Below are positions 17,501 through 25,964 of a stretch of DNA of 64,000 nucleotides, piece after piece; position 1 is the stretch's first letter, and each line of letters begins with the position of its first letter. The stretch comes from Pseudomonas sp. PD9R (GTDB taxonomy: Bacteria > Pseudomonadota > Gammaproteobacteria > Pseudomonadales > Pseudomonadaceae). The stretch lies in NCBI RefSeq assembly GCF_019200975.1, contig NZ_JAHTMR010000010.1, forward strand, positions 186,001 to 250,000. The letters are read 5' to 3'. A model generated the notes under the pieces. It ran no database searches and was not told the DNA's origin. It saw only the letters and a program-made list of their open reading frames with translations. The translations under genes and the position numbers were made by a program.

Positions 17501-19168
17501 GCCCCACCGACCAATCCACTCGATCTGTTACGAGCCCAGGCAGGAGGTTCCTCAGGGGCAGCACGCAATGCGGGCGGCTGGCTGAACATTCCGCACTATC
17601 GATTCCGCACCATGTTGGCTACGTCGCAGAATGCGGTACAGACGCTTATCGGGTTTGGTCGTGAGGTCCGTCAGTTGATGGAGCTGCGTGACCGTGGTCA
17701 GTTGGAGGAATTGCAGCAGAGCCATGTCATTGCCTTGGGTGGGCATGCCAAGACCATTCAGGAGGAAACGATCAAGCAACTGGAGGCATCGGAAGCGTCG
17801 CTGAAAGAAAGCCAGAAGATGATTCAGGAACGAGCCACGCATTATGAGGACCTCAACGCGGACCCATTGATAGGGCTGGAGATAGCCGGGGATGTTATAG
17901 GGTTGTCCGGCAAGCTATTGGGAGCTGCGGCCGTTGTTCCGATAACTGCCGGCTCGTCGGTGAATGCATCCGTAAAGGAGCAAACACTCTTTGGGACTGC
18001 TGGCGTCGGCCCCGCTTCGTTTGGTGGTTACCAAGGAGGTGATCGTGGCGAGCCCGCGATAGCGACTGGTAAGGCGCTGTCGATAGCCGGTGCCACCGCG
18101 TATGCGGTAGGAGAGGCCTTGCAACGAACCGCTTTTTACTTGCGTCGAAGCCAGGAATGGAGCTTCGCCGAAGCCCAGGCCAAAAGTGAATTGCGGGTCA
18201 TCGAGAAGCAACTTGAAGCCCATGAGTACACACTCAAGGCCGCCAGGGCCAGCCTGGAGCAAACCCAAAAAGCCAACGATCAGGCCCAGGAGCTCTACTC
18301 CTTCTACAAAACCCGCGCCACCAACGTTGAACTCTACCGCTGGTTGCTAAGCCAGATGGCCACGCTGTACTTCCAGGCCTATGACGCAGTAGTCGGGTTG
18401 TGCCTGAGTGCCGAAGCCAGTTGGCAGTATGAGATGGGCGATTTCGACACGCGCGTCATTCGACCCAACGTCTGGATGGACAACCGTCATGGCTTGAGCG
18501 CCGGCGAGTCAATGCTGCTCGACTTGCTGCGCCTGGAGCGGGATTTCCTCAATCGCAACGAGCGGCGACTGGAACTGACCAAGACCATTTCCTTGCGTGA
18601 GCTGCTCGAGAAGGGGCAATTCACTCCAGCTAAAACCTGGGAGCAGGTATTGGTTGATCTCGGGAAGGGCAAACTTGATTTCGAATTTACGCAGAAGTTG
18701 TTCGACAGCGATTATCCCGGTCATTACTGCCGGCAGATCACCACCGTGGCGCTGTCCTTGCCCGTGGTGCTCGGTCCTTACCAGGACGTACGCGCAACGT
18801 TGACGCAAACCGGCAGTACCACGGTGATCAAAGCCAATGTGGACTCCCTCGACTACCTGTATGGCGACGGCAATCAGATGCCGCCGGTCGATATCGTGCT
18901 CAACCTGCGTAGCCACCAGCAAGTGGGGATCAGTCATGGGCTGGATGATGCCGGGCTGCATCAGTTGATGTTCGGTGATGAACGCTATCTGCCGTTTGAA
19001 GGGACGGGTGCTATTTCAAGGTGGCAGCTGCAGATTCCGCGACATATGTCGGAGCAGCAAAAAGCCCTGATCGCAAGCCTGACTGACATCATTGTGACGG
19101 TGCGTTACCTGGCCAAGGCTGGCGGTACGGCTTACACCGAAGCGGTGTTGGACAGGTTGGGTGATTGA
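14579..19168 (+). CDS. TcaB-like Tc toxin A subunit (pore and TcB-binding half)
   Basis: The 1529-residue protein is the second half of a split TcA. The N-terminus has the ABC-toxin N-terminal helix block (LYQYLLLDTQVGQELDTARV, then AIYNGMEPG). Next comes the neuraminidase-like region (ADYYFIGRQRVQPFGYFWRK, about residues 190-260). Near residue 760 is a conserved FYWELFFHLPFLIAHRL block. From about 1040 there is a long coiled-coil with a hydrophobic hairpin (LIGLEIAGDVIGLSGKLLGA and IATGKALSIAGATAYAVGEA), which corresponds to the translocation pore. The end (about 1250-1529) matches the TcA C-terminal TcB-binding domain. The ATG at 14579 has CAGGAGA upstream. It follows the TcaA-like gene after 146 bp on the same strand, so the pair is probably cotranscribed and the products associate. 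Photorhabdus TcaB is shorter (about 1190 residues). Confidence 0.88.
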   Translation: MNKSIIGALEESRCMALADFYLGQVAPQEDEGREPSLNLTSLDDLYQYLLLDTQVGQELDTARVAEAIACLQQYIGAIYNGMEPGHTTAFSKDELVAWHQRYCNISDWAGYQMLLDYPENYIDPTLRLNKSESFQELENNLGQASLNEKSVQIALLKHLKDFEVVCNLDVVSACINSTDGTGTGKGTNFKNADYYFIGRQRVQPFGYFWRKAHVELDTASTFLIPAAWNEWKPIGIPAVPTVLAIRPVYFAGRLMVVQVEGIKAKDTKRKDNDGNEVITEGTWQIEVTLSYLGVDGIWTTPSSLGKKEFTQASVESARLVAVTYVGAKKDVDDLLAVCFTTTDLPKSQVAADDEGEQGWIFAACNALFEPQPPNIATLKVLANGRFSNQYGLQHKLLLSEAAVLSQARVPASNVAAVDDTRDGKLSKFLSLNINFSSQRDGSAQPVNTLQVQGVCDLARPEYELRNIVLVGKHEVNLEPAFFEVSRVGTKGIKLTFFHHSAAGFDFSWSLDDIEGKPVQIAAFKKSDFTFNNGWVSAKKNIVLTHQQRELLWLKTTSDIRGGAGFTVSVGNQNVPLGNGDNSLSLVQLPETVTLGLKVLDGATVVPGKWEALSELKGWLQSPWIEYRWTGDPVGKTLSVVWGESADGTYGRDRYDIVIQQTPNASNVPLISKQATGAQFLDIQPLALTTLKWIRLNSLFGPELIAKTAISVDEVLSLSTQNTLEPQPAGVSPATAPIDFNSAHGTFYWELFFHLPFLIAHRLCESRDFHESQRWYQYIFNPHIREARPGAANPSDRFWLCRPLLEQGDIGFEASGLVDPDAIAFSNRIHYRKTIFVAYVRCIIAHADSLYRRLTRDSLTAAKLQYVRALSLMGNAPTAKAMSHWVPLSADQILKPPSEAGASSLMTFAQSLDVNVANLPARVEGTPDFEILALNVFRPATNDQLLGIWKYIEECLWNMRHNLTIDGKPMSLALYAPPTNPLDLLRAQAGGSSGAARNAGGWLNIPHYRFRTMLATSQNAVQTLIGFGREVRQLMELRDRGQLEELQQSHVIALGGHAKTIQEETIKQLEASEASLKESQKMIQERATHYEDLNADPLIGLEIAGDVIGLSGKLLGAAAVVPITAGSSVNASVKEQTLFGTAGVGPASFGGYQGGDRGEPAIATGKALSIAGATAYAVGEALQRTAFYLRRSQEWSFAEAQAKSELRVIEKQLEAHEYTLKAARASLEQTQKANDQAQELYSFYKTRATNVELYRWLLSQMATLYFQAYDAVVGLCLSAEASWQYEMGDFDTRVIRPNVWMDNRHGLSAGESMLLDLLRLERDFLNRNERRLELTKTISLRELLEKGQFTPAKTWEQVLVDLGKGKLDFEFTQKLFDSDYPGHYCRQITTVALSLPVVLGPYQDVRATLTQTGSTTVIKANVDSLDYLYGDGNQMPPVDIVLNLRSHQQVGISHGLDDAGLHQLMFGDERYLPFEGTGAISRWQLQIPRHMSEQQKALIASLTDIIVTVRYLAKAGGTAYTEAVLDRLGD

Positions 19169-19271
19169 AGTCAAGCGGCCCCTGACTCGAAACGAGGCAT
19201 TGGTTGCCAGCGTATCTGAGTGGCGTCTTGACCATTCAGCAGACATGAATCAACAGAGGCGTGAAACCATC

Positions 19272-19802
19272 ATGAGCAATGACGAAATTCGAGGTCGTAA
19301 CTTGATTATCGATGGCAGGTTTTCCTCCGATTGGAAGGATCATTGGACGCACTTCAACGGCAAGGGAATTGCGCGGCCCTTCGTGGATCCGGTGTACGGT
19401 TTTTACTTGATGATGAATGGCGAGGCGGCCGTTACTCAAACGTTCGATACGGCTGTATTTACCACCGCTCAGCTGACGAACGCCTGGTACCGGTTGAAAT
19501 TTCAATATGAGAACCTCGGTGATGGTTCAAATTCCAAGGTGATCGTCAGACCCTCTACCGGAGTAGAGGACGCCATTGACCTGAGTGGCAAAATTCCGGG
19601 GCGGCCTCAGGCTGAGTGGAATCCCTTTGAACCTTATGAGTTCAAAGTAGTGGAGGCGGACGAAGATATTACCGTCGAGTTGCATGGTTCCAGCTTGGAT
19701 GGGTCGAATGGTTTGCGTATAACCGACCTCGACGTTCAACTGCATCTCGCCCCGCTGGTGTTGGACTGGGTCAAGGTTGATGATCGGACGTACGAGCTTT
19801 AG
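19272..19802 (+). CDS. 176-residue protein following the Tc toxin genes, lectin-like
   Basis: I do not recognise a named family. The protein starts RGRNLIIDGRFSSDWKDHW, which resembles the N-x-x-x-(N/D)-G-x-F opening of carbohydrate-binding jelly-roll domains. It continues with alternating beta strands (TNAWYRLKFQYENLG, EDITVELHG, GLRITDLDVQLHLAPL). There is no signal peptide. Its place 103 bp behind the TcaB-like gene on the same strand suggests a role with the toxin, for example target binding, but this is inference. The start at 19272 follows AGAGGCG; an alternative ATG at 19245 has no such site. It ends 33 bp before the convergent DUF58 gene. Confidence 0.65.
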   Translation: MSNDEIRGRNLIIDGRFSSDWKDHWTHFNGKGIARPFVDPVYGFYLMMNGEAAVTQTFDTAVFTTAQLTNAWYRLKFQYENLGDGSNSKVIVRPSTGVEDAIDLSGKIPGRPQAEWNPFEPYEFKVVEADEDITVELHGSSLDGSNGLRITDLDVQLHLAPLVLDWVKVDDRTYEL

Positions 19803-19835
19803 TCACTGCTACAGGAAGCTGGTGTTGTCGCATAG

Positions 19836-21167
19836 CTACGCAGCGCCCGCCCGCTTCCACCCCAGGTACCGCGTCACCAGCTCAGCCCCGAGCTCCTTGG
19901 GCCGCGCATCCAGCACCGGCACTCCATGAGCGCTCAACCGCTCATGGAGTTCGGCCCGTGCATTCAAGTAGTCCACCGTGCCGCAATAGGCCAGTGCCTC
20001 GGGCAAGGTTTGCACCGGTTGGTGGCGTGTTGCGTCGAGTTGTTCTTCGCGCAGGCTGGCGACCAGCACCCGATGTCGCTTGCTCAAGCGTTTGACGGCG
20101 GTGAGCAGTTCTTCGTCGTCCTCATCCCTAAGGTTGGTCACCACGACCACCAACGCCCGGCGTTTCTGTCGCGCCAACAGTTGCGTTGCGGCAGCCTGAT
20201 AGTCGGCGCTGTGCTGGCTGCTGTTGAGGTCATAGACCGTGTTGAGCAGCACGTTGAGTTGCCCGGTGCCTTTCACCGGGGCGAGGTAGCGCGGTTGATC
20301 GCTGGCGAAGGTGCACAGGCCGACGGCATCGCCCTGGCGCAAGGCGACGTAGCTCAGCAATAAACAGGCGTTGAGGGCGTGATCGAAATGCGCCAGATCG
20401 TCATCCTGGCTGCGCATGCGACGGCCACAATCGAGCATGAAGATGATCTGCTGGTCGCGTTCGTCCTGATACTCGCGGGCAATCGGTGTGCGTTGGCGGG
20501 CGGTGGCTTTCCAGTCGATCTGGCGCAGGCTGTCGCCCTCGCGGAATTCGCGCAGTTGGTGAAATTCCAGCCCTTGGCCACGGCGTTGATGCTGGCGCAC
20601 GCCGAGTTGGCTCAGCCAGTTATCCACAGCCAGTAGCTGGCCGCCGTAAAGACGGGCGAAGTCAGGGTAGACGCGGGTGCTGTCGGTGACATCGAGCATG
20701 CGTTTGTCGGACCACAAGCCCAATGGACTGGGCAAGTTCACTTCGCAGTGTTCGAAGTTGAAATGGCCACGCTTGAGTGGGCGCAGTCGATAGTTGATCA
20801 GGCTGCGCTGGCCGGGTTGGAGCTCGACCGACAGCGGCAGGTTTTCGAAGCTCAGGCCGTTCGGGACGTGGTCGAAGATTTGAATCTTCAGTGCTTGCTG
20901 AAAGTCATGCTCGACCTCAATTCGCACTTCACTCCAGCGTCCGAGCGCCAGGCTGCCAGGCATATGCCGTTGAACGCGCGGTAAGGGCTGACGCTTGAGG
21001 CGGATCGCGTCGAGTAGCGCCAATGTCGACCATGCCAGCAGCAGTCCCCAATTGATCGATAACAGGCTCGACGCGATTGCGATATCCAACGCCCGCAATG
21101 CACCCAGCACGAGCCCGATGGCTAGAAGCAGTGCCAGCCAGATCAGTGACAGGCGTGAAGGTTTCAT
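19836..21167 (-). CDS. DUF58-domain protein, last gene of the MoxR operon
   Basis: The 443-residue protein has two N-terminal membrane segments (SLIWLALLLAIGLVLGAL and a second around SSLLSINWGLLLAWSTLALL), a beta-rich middle and a DUF58/von Willebrand A-like domain with the GLEFHQLREFREGDSLRQID block and a MLDCGRRM metal-site-like strand. DUF58 proteins pair with MoxR AAA ATPases and are thought to act as VWA-type partners at the membrane. It is the last gene of the operon that starts at 26686 and is separated from the MoxR gene by a REP element. The start at 21167 is chosen because the frame upstream runs into the REP; the ribosome-binding site is weak. Confidence 0.85.
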   Translation of the reverse strand: MKPSRLSLIWLALLLAIGLVLGALRALDIAIASSLLSINWGLLLAWSTLALLDAIRLKRQPLPRVQRHMPGSLALGRWSEVRIEVEHDFQQALKIQIFDHVPNGLSFENLPLSVELQPGQRSLINYRLRPLKRGHFNFEHCEVNLPSPLGLWSDKRMLDVTDSTRVYPDFARLYGGQLLAVDNWLSQLGVRQHQRRGQGLEFHQLREFREGDSLRQIDWKATARQRTPIAREYQDERDQQIIFMLDCGRRMRSQDDDLAHFDHALNACLLLSYVALRQGDAVGLCTFASDQPRYLAPVKGTGQLNVLLNTVYDLNSSQHSADYQAAATQLLARQKRRALVVVVTNLRDEDDEELLTAVKRLSKRHRVLVASLREEQLDATRHQPVQTLPEALAYCGTVDYLNARAELHERLSAHGVPVLDARPKELGAELVTRYLGWKRAGAA

Positions 21168-21188
21168 GGTGTTGCACCGCGCAGCCAG

Positions 21189-21265
21189 ATCAAAAGATCG
21201 CAGCCTTCGGCAGCTCCTACATGGAATGCGTACTCCTGTAGGAGCTGTCGCAGGCTGCGATCTTG
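21189..21265. repeat. REP element pair inside the MoxR operon
   Basis: Copies ATCAAAAGATCGCAGCCTTC and CTGTAGGAGCTGTCGCAGGC lie in the 130-bp gap between the MoxR and DUF58 genes. A REP here may lower expression of the downstream DUF58 gene or stabilise the upstream mRNA. Confidence 0.9.
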
Positions 21266-21297
21266 TCTCCGGTCTACGCGACTTGCGATTGAGCACT

Positions 21298-22299
21298 TCA
21301 CAGGCGCGGTGCCGCTACTTGATCGAGCAATTGCTGCAGCACGTGATCGACTTGCAGCCCCTCGATATCCAACTCTGGCGAGATGCGCACGCGGTGGCGC
21401 AACACTGCCAGCGCGCAGCCTTTGATGTCATCCGGAAGTACAAATTCGCCGCCGCGCAACAACGCCCGTGCCCTGGCGCAGCGCACCAGCGCAATCGAGG
21501 CCCGAGGCCCGGCACCGAGGCTCAGGCCGGGCCAGCTGCGCGTGGTGCGGGCCAGGCGCACGGCGTAATCGAGCACCTGATCGTCCAGCGGCAAATCGCT
21601 GGCGATGCGTTGCAGGGCCAACACGTCCTTGGCCTGCAACACGGTGCGTAGCGGTTGTACGTCGAGCATGTCGGCGCGGGTCGAACGGCTGACCTGGCGC
21701 ACCATGTCCAGCTCTTGCTCGGCGTCGGGGTAATCCATGCGTACCTTGAGCATGAAGCGATCCAGCTCGGCCTCCGGCAGCGGGTAAGTGCCTTCCTGTT
21801 CGATAGGGTTTTGCGTAGCCAGCACCATGAACGGTTGCGCAATCGGCAGGGCGCGGCCTTCGAGCGTGACTTGCCGTTCCTGCATGGCTTCGAGCAGCGC
21901 GGCCTGGGTTTTCGCCGGGGCACGGTTGATCTCGTCGGCCAGTAAAAGATGGGTGAATAACGGGCCTTTGCGCAGTTTGAATTGCTCGGTTTGCAGGTCG
22001 TACACCGCATGCCCGGTGACATCGCTGGGCATCAGGTCCGGGGTGAACTGAATGCGTGCGAACTCGCCGCCAAAGCAACGTGCCAACGCTCGCACCAGCA
22101 AGGTCTTGCCCAGGCCTGGCACGCCTTCTAGTAACACATGGCCACCGGCAATCAGCGCAGTCAGAACGTCGTCGATAACGCGGTTCTGGCCGATCACGGC
22201 TTTTTGCAGTTCGGCCCGTATTGCTTGAGCCAGTTGACTGGCGCGCTGGCGCTGCTGCTCGGCATGGCTCGGGGTGCCGGGCTCGATCTGATCATTCAT
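21298..22299 (-). CDS. MoxR-family AAA+ ATPase
   Basis: The 333-residue protein is a MoxR-type AAA+ chaperone-like ATPase. It shows the Walker A in LEGVPGLGKTLLVRAL, the Walker B LLADEINRAPAKTQAALLEA, and sensor 1 in MVLATQNPIEQEGTYPLPEA. MoxR proteins work with VWA/DUF58 partners to remodel or mature protein complexes; the client here is unknown. Its ATG overlaps the DUF4350 stop as ATGA, so translation is coupled. GAGGAA lies upstream. Confidence 0.93.
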   Translation of the reverse strand: MNDQIEPGTPSHAEQQRQRASQLAQAIRAELQKAVIGQNRVIDDVLTALIAGGHVLLEGVPGLGKTLLVRALARCFGGEFARIQFTPDLMPSDVTGHAVYDLQTEQFKLRKGPLFTHLLLADEINRAPAKTQAALLEAMQERQVTLEGRALPIAQPFMVLATQNPIEQEGTYPLPEAELDRFMLKVRMDYPDAEQELDMVRQVSRSTRADMLDVQPLRTVLQAKDVLALQRIASDLPLDDQVLDYAVRLARTTRSWPGLSLGAGPRASIALVRCARARALLRGGEFVLPDDIKGCALAVLRHRVRISPELDIEGLQVDHVLQQLLDQVAAPRL

Positions 22300-23459
22300 A
22301 ACGCATTCCTCAAGGATTGCAGGTGGGCGACCTGGCGGCTGAACTCAGCGCTGGAAAGCCGCTGATTCGGTCGCGGGCTCATGGCCTGGCTGATAGCGCG
22401 TGTGGGTTGGCCGGTCAGGCGTGCGAGCACCAGCCATTGTTCGGCGACTGCAAGTTGTTCATAGCCAGGATGGCGACGTCGGACGCGCCGCAGGATGTCT
22501 TGCTGCAAGGCTTGCAGCAGGTTGTTCTGGCCATTGCGACGCAACATGAAATCGGCGCTGGCACGCAGGTGTTCCTGCAGTTGTCGACGCGCTTTCGGGG
22601 CTGGCTCCAGCAGCGGCCCGTGACGTACACCGAAGTGCCAGAAACCCAGGCCGATCAGGGCAATCAAGGCCACCAATGCCTGGGGGAAATAGCGCAGCAG
22701 CAATGTGAGCAGGCTGTCGTGATCCGTATTGAAAAGCAGAGTCACGTTGGTGTCGGCCGTCAAATACCAGAGCAGCCAGGCGTTGTCGTATTGGGCGATG
22801 GCCGGGGTTTTCCACAGGTCGGCGTCGGTCACCACGACGATCGAACCGAGTCCGTGGTTCAGCTGCATCATGTGCGTAGCCTTGCCGCTGTTGGCCCAGG
22901 ACTGGGCGAGGTTCTTCGGGTCTTCGAGGTGGAACGCGGTATCGAAACTGGCATAGGCCGGCGCGTCTTCGTTTTCCAGATAGAGCTTGGTGAGTTTCGG
23001 GTAAGGGTCCTCGCTGCTGTCGGGCGGCGGGTCTTTCAGGTCTTTGCTCAGGGATTGATGCAACTGGACCCGGTCGAGCAACAGGTCATTACTTTGCCCG
23101 GTCTTTTCATCCCACAACGACTGGGCGACGAACAACACGCGCCCCCCGGCCCGGGCCCAGTTCATCACTTGATCGATCTGCCGGGGTGTCATGTTGTAGC
23201 GGTCGCCGAACAACAACAGACTGTGCTGACGGGGTTCGAGGCTGGGCAAAATATCGAGGCTAATGGCATGGCTGACGGCCAGACCCTGCTTACGCAGAAA
23301 ATGTTCGGCGGCGAGGTACGGATTGGCCTGGGCTTCGGGCGAGGGACCGTGGTCGATTTCTGCCGGATAGGGTGTTGCCTTGAGGTACAGATAAAGACTC
23401 AGCGCAGCCAGCAATACGGCGATGAACACGCCGACCGTCAGCCAGACACGCCGGGTCAA
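22296..23459 (-). CDS. DUF4350-domain membrane protein
   Basis: The 387-residue protein has an N-terminal membrane segment (WLTVGVFIAVLLAALSLYLY), an extracytoplasmic DUF4350 domain of about 230 residues with the HSLLLFGDRYNMTPRQIDQV strand, and a second membrane helix (FPQALVALIALIGLGFWHFG). A basic cytoplasmic tail follows. The family is found almost only beside MoxR and DUF58 genes. The likely start is a TTG that overlaps the previous stop codon (TTGA); no ATG fits near the first membrane helix. Confidence 0.8.
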   Translation of the reverse strand: MTRRVWLTVGVFIAVLLAALSLYLYLKATPYPAEIDHGPSPEAQANPYLAAEHFLRKQGLAVSHAISLDILPSLEPRQHSLLLFGDRYNMTPRQIDQVMNWARAGGRVLFVAQSLWDEKTGQSNDLLLDRVQLHQSLSKDLKDPPPDSSEDPYPKLTKLYLENEDAPAYASFDTAFHLEDPKNLAQSWANSGKATHMMQLNHGLGSIVVVTDADLWKTPAIAQYDNAWLLWYLTADTNVTLLFNTDHDSLLTLLLRYFPQALVALIALIGLGFWHFGVRHGPLLEPAPKARRQLQEHLRASADFMLRRNGQNNLLQALQQDILRRVRRRHPGYEQLAVAEQWLVLARLTGQPTRAISQAMSPRPNQRLSSAEFSRQVAHLQSLRNAL

Positions 23460-25000
23460 CGGGCAGCTCCCGGGCCGAACAAGGCACGCCAGCCATCACA
23501 CAGTTCCTGTTGCAAATGCGCGGGTGGCAGTAGGTGTCCGTAGGCCATGTTTTGCCAATGGCCGGTCAGGTTTTTGCTGAAAGCCAGCAAGACCGGTTGC
23601 TGCAGTTGCTCGACGCGCGCCAGTACCTGGCCTTCGGTGTCTGCAGCTTTCAGCGCGATACCGAAGTCATGCAGCAAATGGCTGAGCAGGGCGCGATAGA
23701 GCAGCCCGAGCGCTTCGCGGGGGTTGCTCTGCCAGAGGCTTTCAGCGCTGGCGGCAATGTCGGTGGGCAGGGTGTCGCGGCTGAGGTCCAGGCCGAAAGC
23801 CTGCGGCGGTAAGGGGCGCGCGGTTTTCTTTGGTGGCTTCGGGCGGCGGCTGACGAAGGCTTGCAGCCAGTCACGGTAATGCCAGATCAACCAGCCCACG
23901 GCGGTAATCACCGTCCCCCACAACAAGGCCTCGATCACCGTGCCCAATGCACCGAAGCGTTGGCTGTCGAACAGCTTCAACAGCGCTTTTAGCCAGTCCG
24001 GGGTCTTGTCGTCATCCGACGTTTCGGTGGCTGGCTTGTCCTCGCCGAAGCGATAGCGGGTGATCGTTTCCCTGTTCTTGAACGGGGGCTGATCGAGGAT
24101 CGCCTTGATGCTGTCCCGCGATGCCTGACTGGTCAATGGCTGTTCCAGCAAGCGCGGGCTCTCGGGGGTAATGACCGGCTCGGCGGCCCAGACAGTTTGT
24201 GGTATTGGCAGGAGCAGGGCTGCGGCCAGAAACAGCATGCCGGCTACGGCGCTCAAGCGTTGGCGCAGGCGGCGGAACACCAGTTCGATGTCCCAGGCTT
24301 CCAGCACGGTGCGTCGGTTCAAATAGAGACTGAAGCCGCAAGCGACATAGATCGGCTCCCCAACCAGCAACACCAGCATGTAGAAAACATTGGTCAAATG
24401 TTCCAGCCATAGCCAGTCCTGGGAGGCGGCGGAGATCAGCGATTGCCAGCTCCAGTCGAGTGCAACTTGCTGGGGCAGGAGCAAATAGAACAGCACCATC
24501 AAGCCGATCCACAGCGCACCCTCCAGATGCGCGCCAATAATCGTCAGCCACCGCGCGGCGCTGGCATCGCGCTGCAACAACACCTGCAAACGCTGTTGCC
24601 GCGCATCACCGCCCAGGCCTTCGAGTTGCACCACCGGCATCAGGAAGCTGCGGCTCAGGCTCAGTCGTCGCCAGGTCAGGCTGGCGAGCAATTGTGGTTT
24701 GAGCAGCCGTGGCCACTGGCGCAACGCCTGATTGAGCGTGGGCGTTTCACCGAACATGGCTTTGGACAGGATGTACAAGGGCAGGCGTTCGAAGGCCGGT
24801 TTCAGCCACCAGAAGATCAACACAGCGAGAGAGGGCGACTGCCAGAACACCCAACTGAGCAATGCGAAAACCGGAAAAGTGATGATGGCCCAACTGCTCA
24901 GTAACAGGCGTCGATGGCGCTGGCTCAGCAGCACCCCAAGGTCCATGGCTTCCCAGGTCGGTCGCGGGCGAATCACCACCGTGGCATCACTCAGGCGCAT
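23456..25000 (-). CDS. DUF4129-domain membrane protein
   Basis: The 514-residue protein has several membrane segments in its first 270 residues, a periplasmic loop with VITPESPRLLEQPLTSQASR, another membrane helix near residue 370, and a C-terminal DUF4129 domain (REALGLLYRALLSHLLHDFG, TEGQVLARVEQL). DUF4129 proteins are frequent neighbours of transglutaminase-like and MoxR systems. The ATG at 25000 overlaps the SpoIIM-like gene by 14 nt. A further upstream ATG at 25057 would lengthen the overlap and lacks conserved sequence. Confidence 0.8.
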   Translation of the reverse strand: MRLSDATVVIRPRPTWEAMDLGVLLSQRHRRLLLSSWAIITFPVFALLSWVFWQSPSLAVLIFWWLKPAFERLPLYILSKAMFGETPTLNQALRQWPRLLKPQLLASLTWRRLSLSRSFLMPVVQLEGLGGDARQQRLQVLLQRDASAARWLTIIGAHLEGALWIGLMVLFYLLLPQQVALDWSWQSLISAASQDWLWLEHLTNVFYMLVLLVGEPIYVACGFSLYLNRRTVLEAWDIELVFRRLRQRLSAVAGMLFLAAALLLPIPQTVWAAEPVITPESPRLLEQPLTSQASRDSIKAILDQPPFKNRETITRYRFGEDKPATETSDDDKTPDWLKALLKLFDSQRFGALGTVIEALLWGTVITAVGWLIWHYRDWLQAFVSRRPKPPKKTARPLPPQAFGLDLSRDTLPTDIAASAESLWQSNPREALGLLYRALLSHLLHDFGIALKAADTEGQVLARVEQLQQPVLLAFSKNLTGHWQNMAYGHLLPPAHLQQELCDGWRALFGPGAAR

Positions 25001-25964
25001 GGCGGGTCCGTCCGGCAAACAACAGATAAACCGCCACCAACAACCAGAGCGCCGCACCGACCAGGTATTTGGTCATGGGCGTCGGTGTCGTCATCGACGA
25101 CCAATAGGCTTCGATAAAAGCGGCGATCAGCAGAAACAGCATGACCCCGCAAATCATCAGCACACTCTTGCGCGCCGCCAGACGCAAAGCCTCGGCGCGG
25201 GGCAGTCGCCCCGGGGCGATCAATGCCCAGCCCAATTGCAGGCCGGCGGCACCCGCCAGGGCAATGGCGGTCAGTTCAAAGGCGCCGTGGCCGATCACGA
25301 AAGACCAGAAGGTTTGCCCAAAACCGATCTGCGTCAGATGCCCGGCCACCGCGCCGATCATCAGTCCGTTGAAGACCAGGAAAAACGCGCTGCCCAGGCC
25401 AAACAGCAAACCGCTGGCGAAGGTCTGAAAGGCGATGCCGATGTTGTGCATGATGTAGTAGCCGAACATCACCCAGTCTTCGCTGGCTGCCCGTTCCGCC
25501 GAGCGCCCCAGATGACCGGCGTCGGGGTCGTACATGCTTTGCATTTCGCTGACCTGCTCGGCAGGGATCAGGTTGTAGATCAGCTCCGGGAACAGGTACA
25601 CCAGCAGCGCGAAGCCGGTCAGGCTGCCAAAAAACATCAGGCCGGCCGCCAGCACGAAGCGCCATTGTTCGCGTACCAGTCGGGGAAAGCCCGCGAGGAT
25701 AAAACCCAGCACATTGGCGCTCAGTCGGCTGCGATGCCGGTAAAGCTGTTGATGGCCGCGCAGTGCCAGTTGCTGCAGCGAGTCGATGAGGAAACTGCTG
25801 TAACCGCGCTCGCGGGCCAGCGCCAGTTGTTGGCAGATTCGTCGATAGGCGCCGGGAAATCTGTCGACGCCGGTTGCTTTCCTGTCCCGCTCCAGCCGTT
25901 CCAGCATCAGCGAGAATTGCTCCCATTCGGCCCTATAGCGATGTTCAAAGAGACTTTGCTTCAT
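24987..25964 (-). CDS. SpoIIM/DUF95-family membrane protein
   Basis: The 325-residue protein starts with about 100 soluble residues and then has five to six membrane segments (for example FVLAAGLMFFGSLTGFALLVYL and LLFGLGSAFFLVFNGLMIGAV), with the GHGAFELTAIALAGAAGLQLG segment typical of the stage II sporulation protein M family. This organism does not sporulate; the family is widespread in MoxR operons and its function there is unknown. Its ATG overlaps the RDD gene stop as ATGA. Confidence 0.85.
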   Translation of the reverse strand: MKQSLFEHRYRAEWEQFSLMLERLERDRKATGVDRFPGAYRRICQQLALARERGYSSFLIDSLQQLALRGHQQLYRHRSRLSANVLGFILAGFPRLVREQWRFVLAAGLMFFGSLTGFALLVYLFPELIYNLIPAEQVSEMQSMYDPDAGHLGRSAERAASEDWVMFGYYIMHNIGIAFQTFASGLLFGLGSAFFLVFNGLMIGAVAGHLTQIGFGQTFWSFVIGHGAFELTAIALAGAAGLQLGWALIAPGRLPRAEALRLAARKSVLMICGVMLFLLIAAFIEAYWSSMTTPTPMTKYLVGAALWLLVAVYLLFAGRTRHAPE

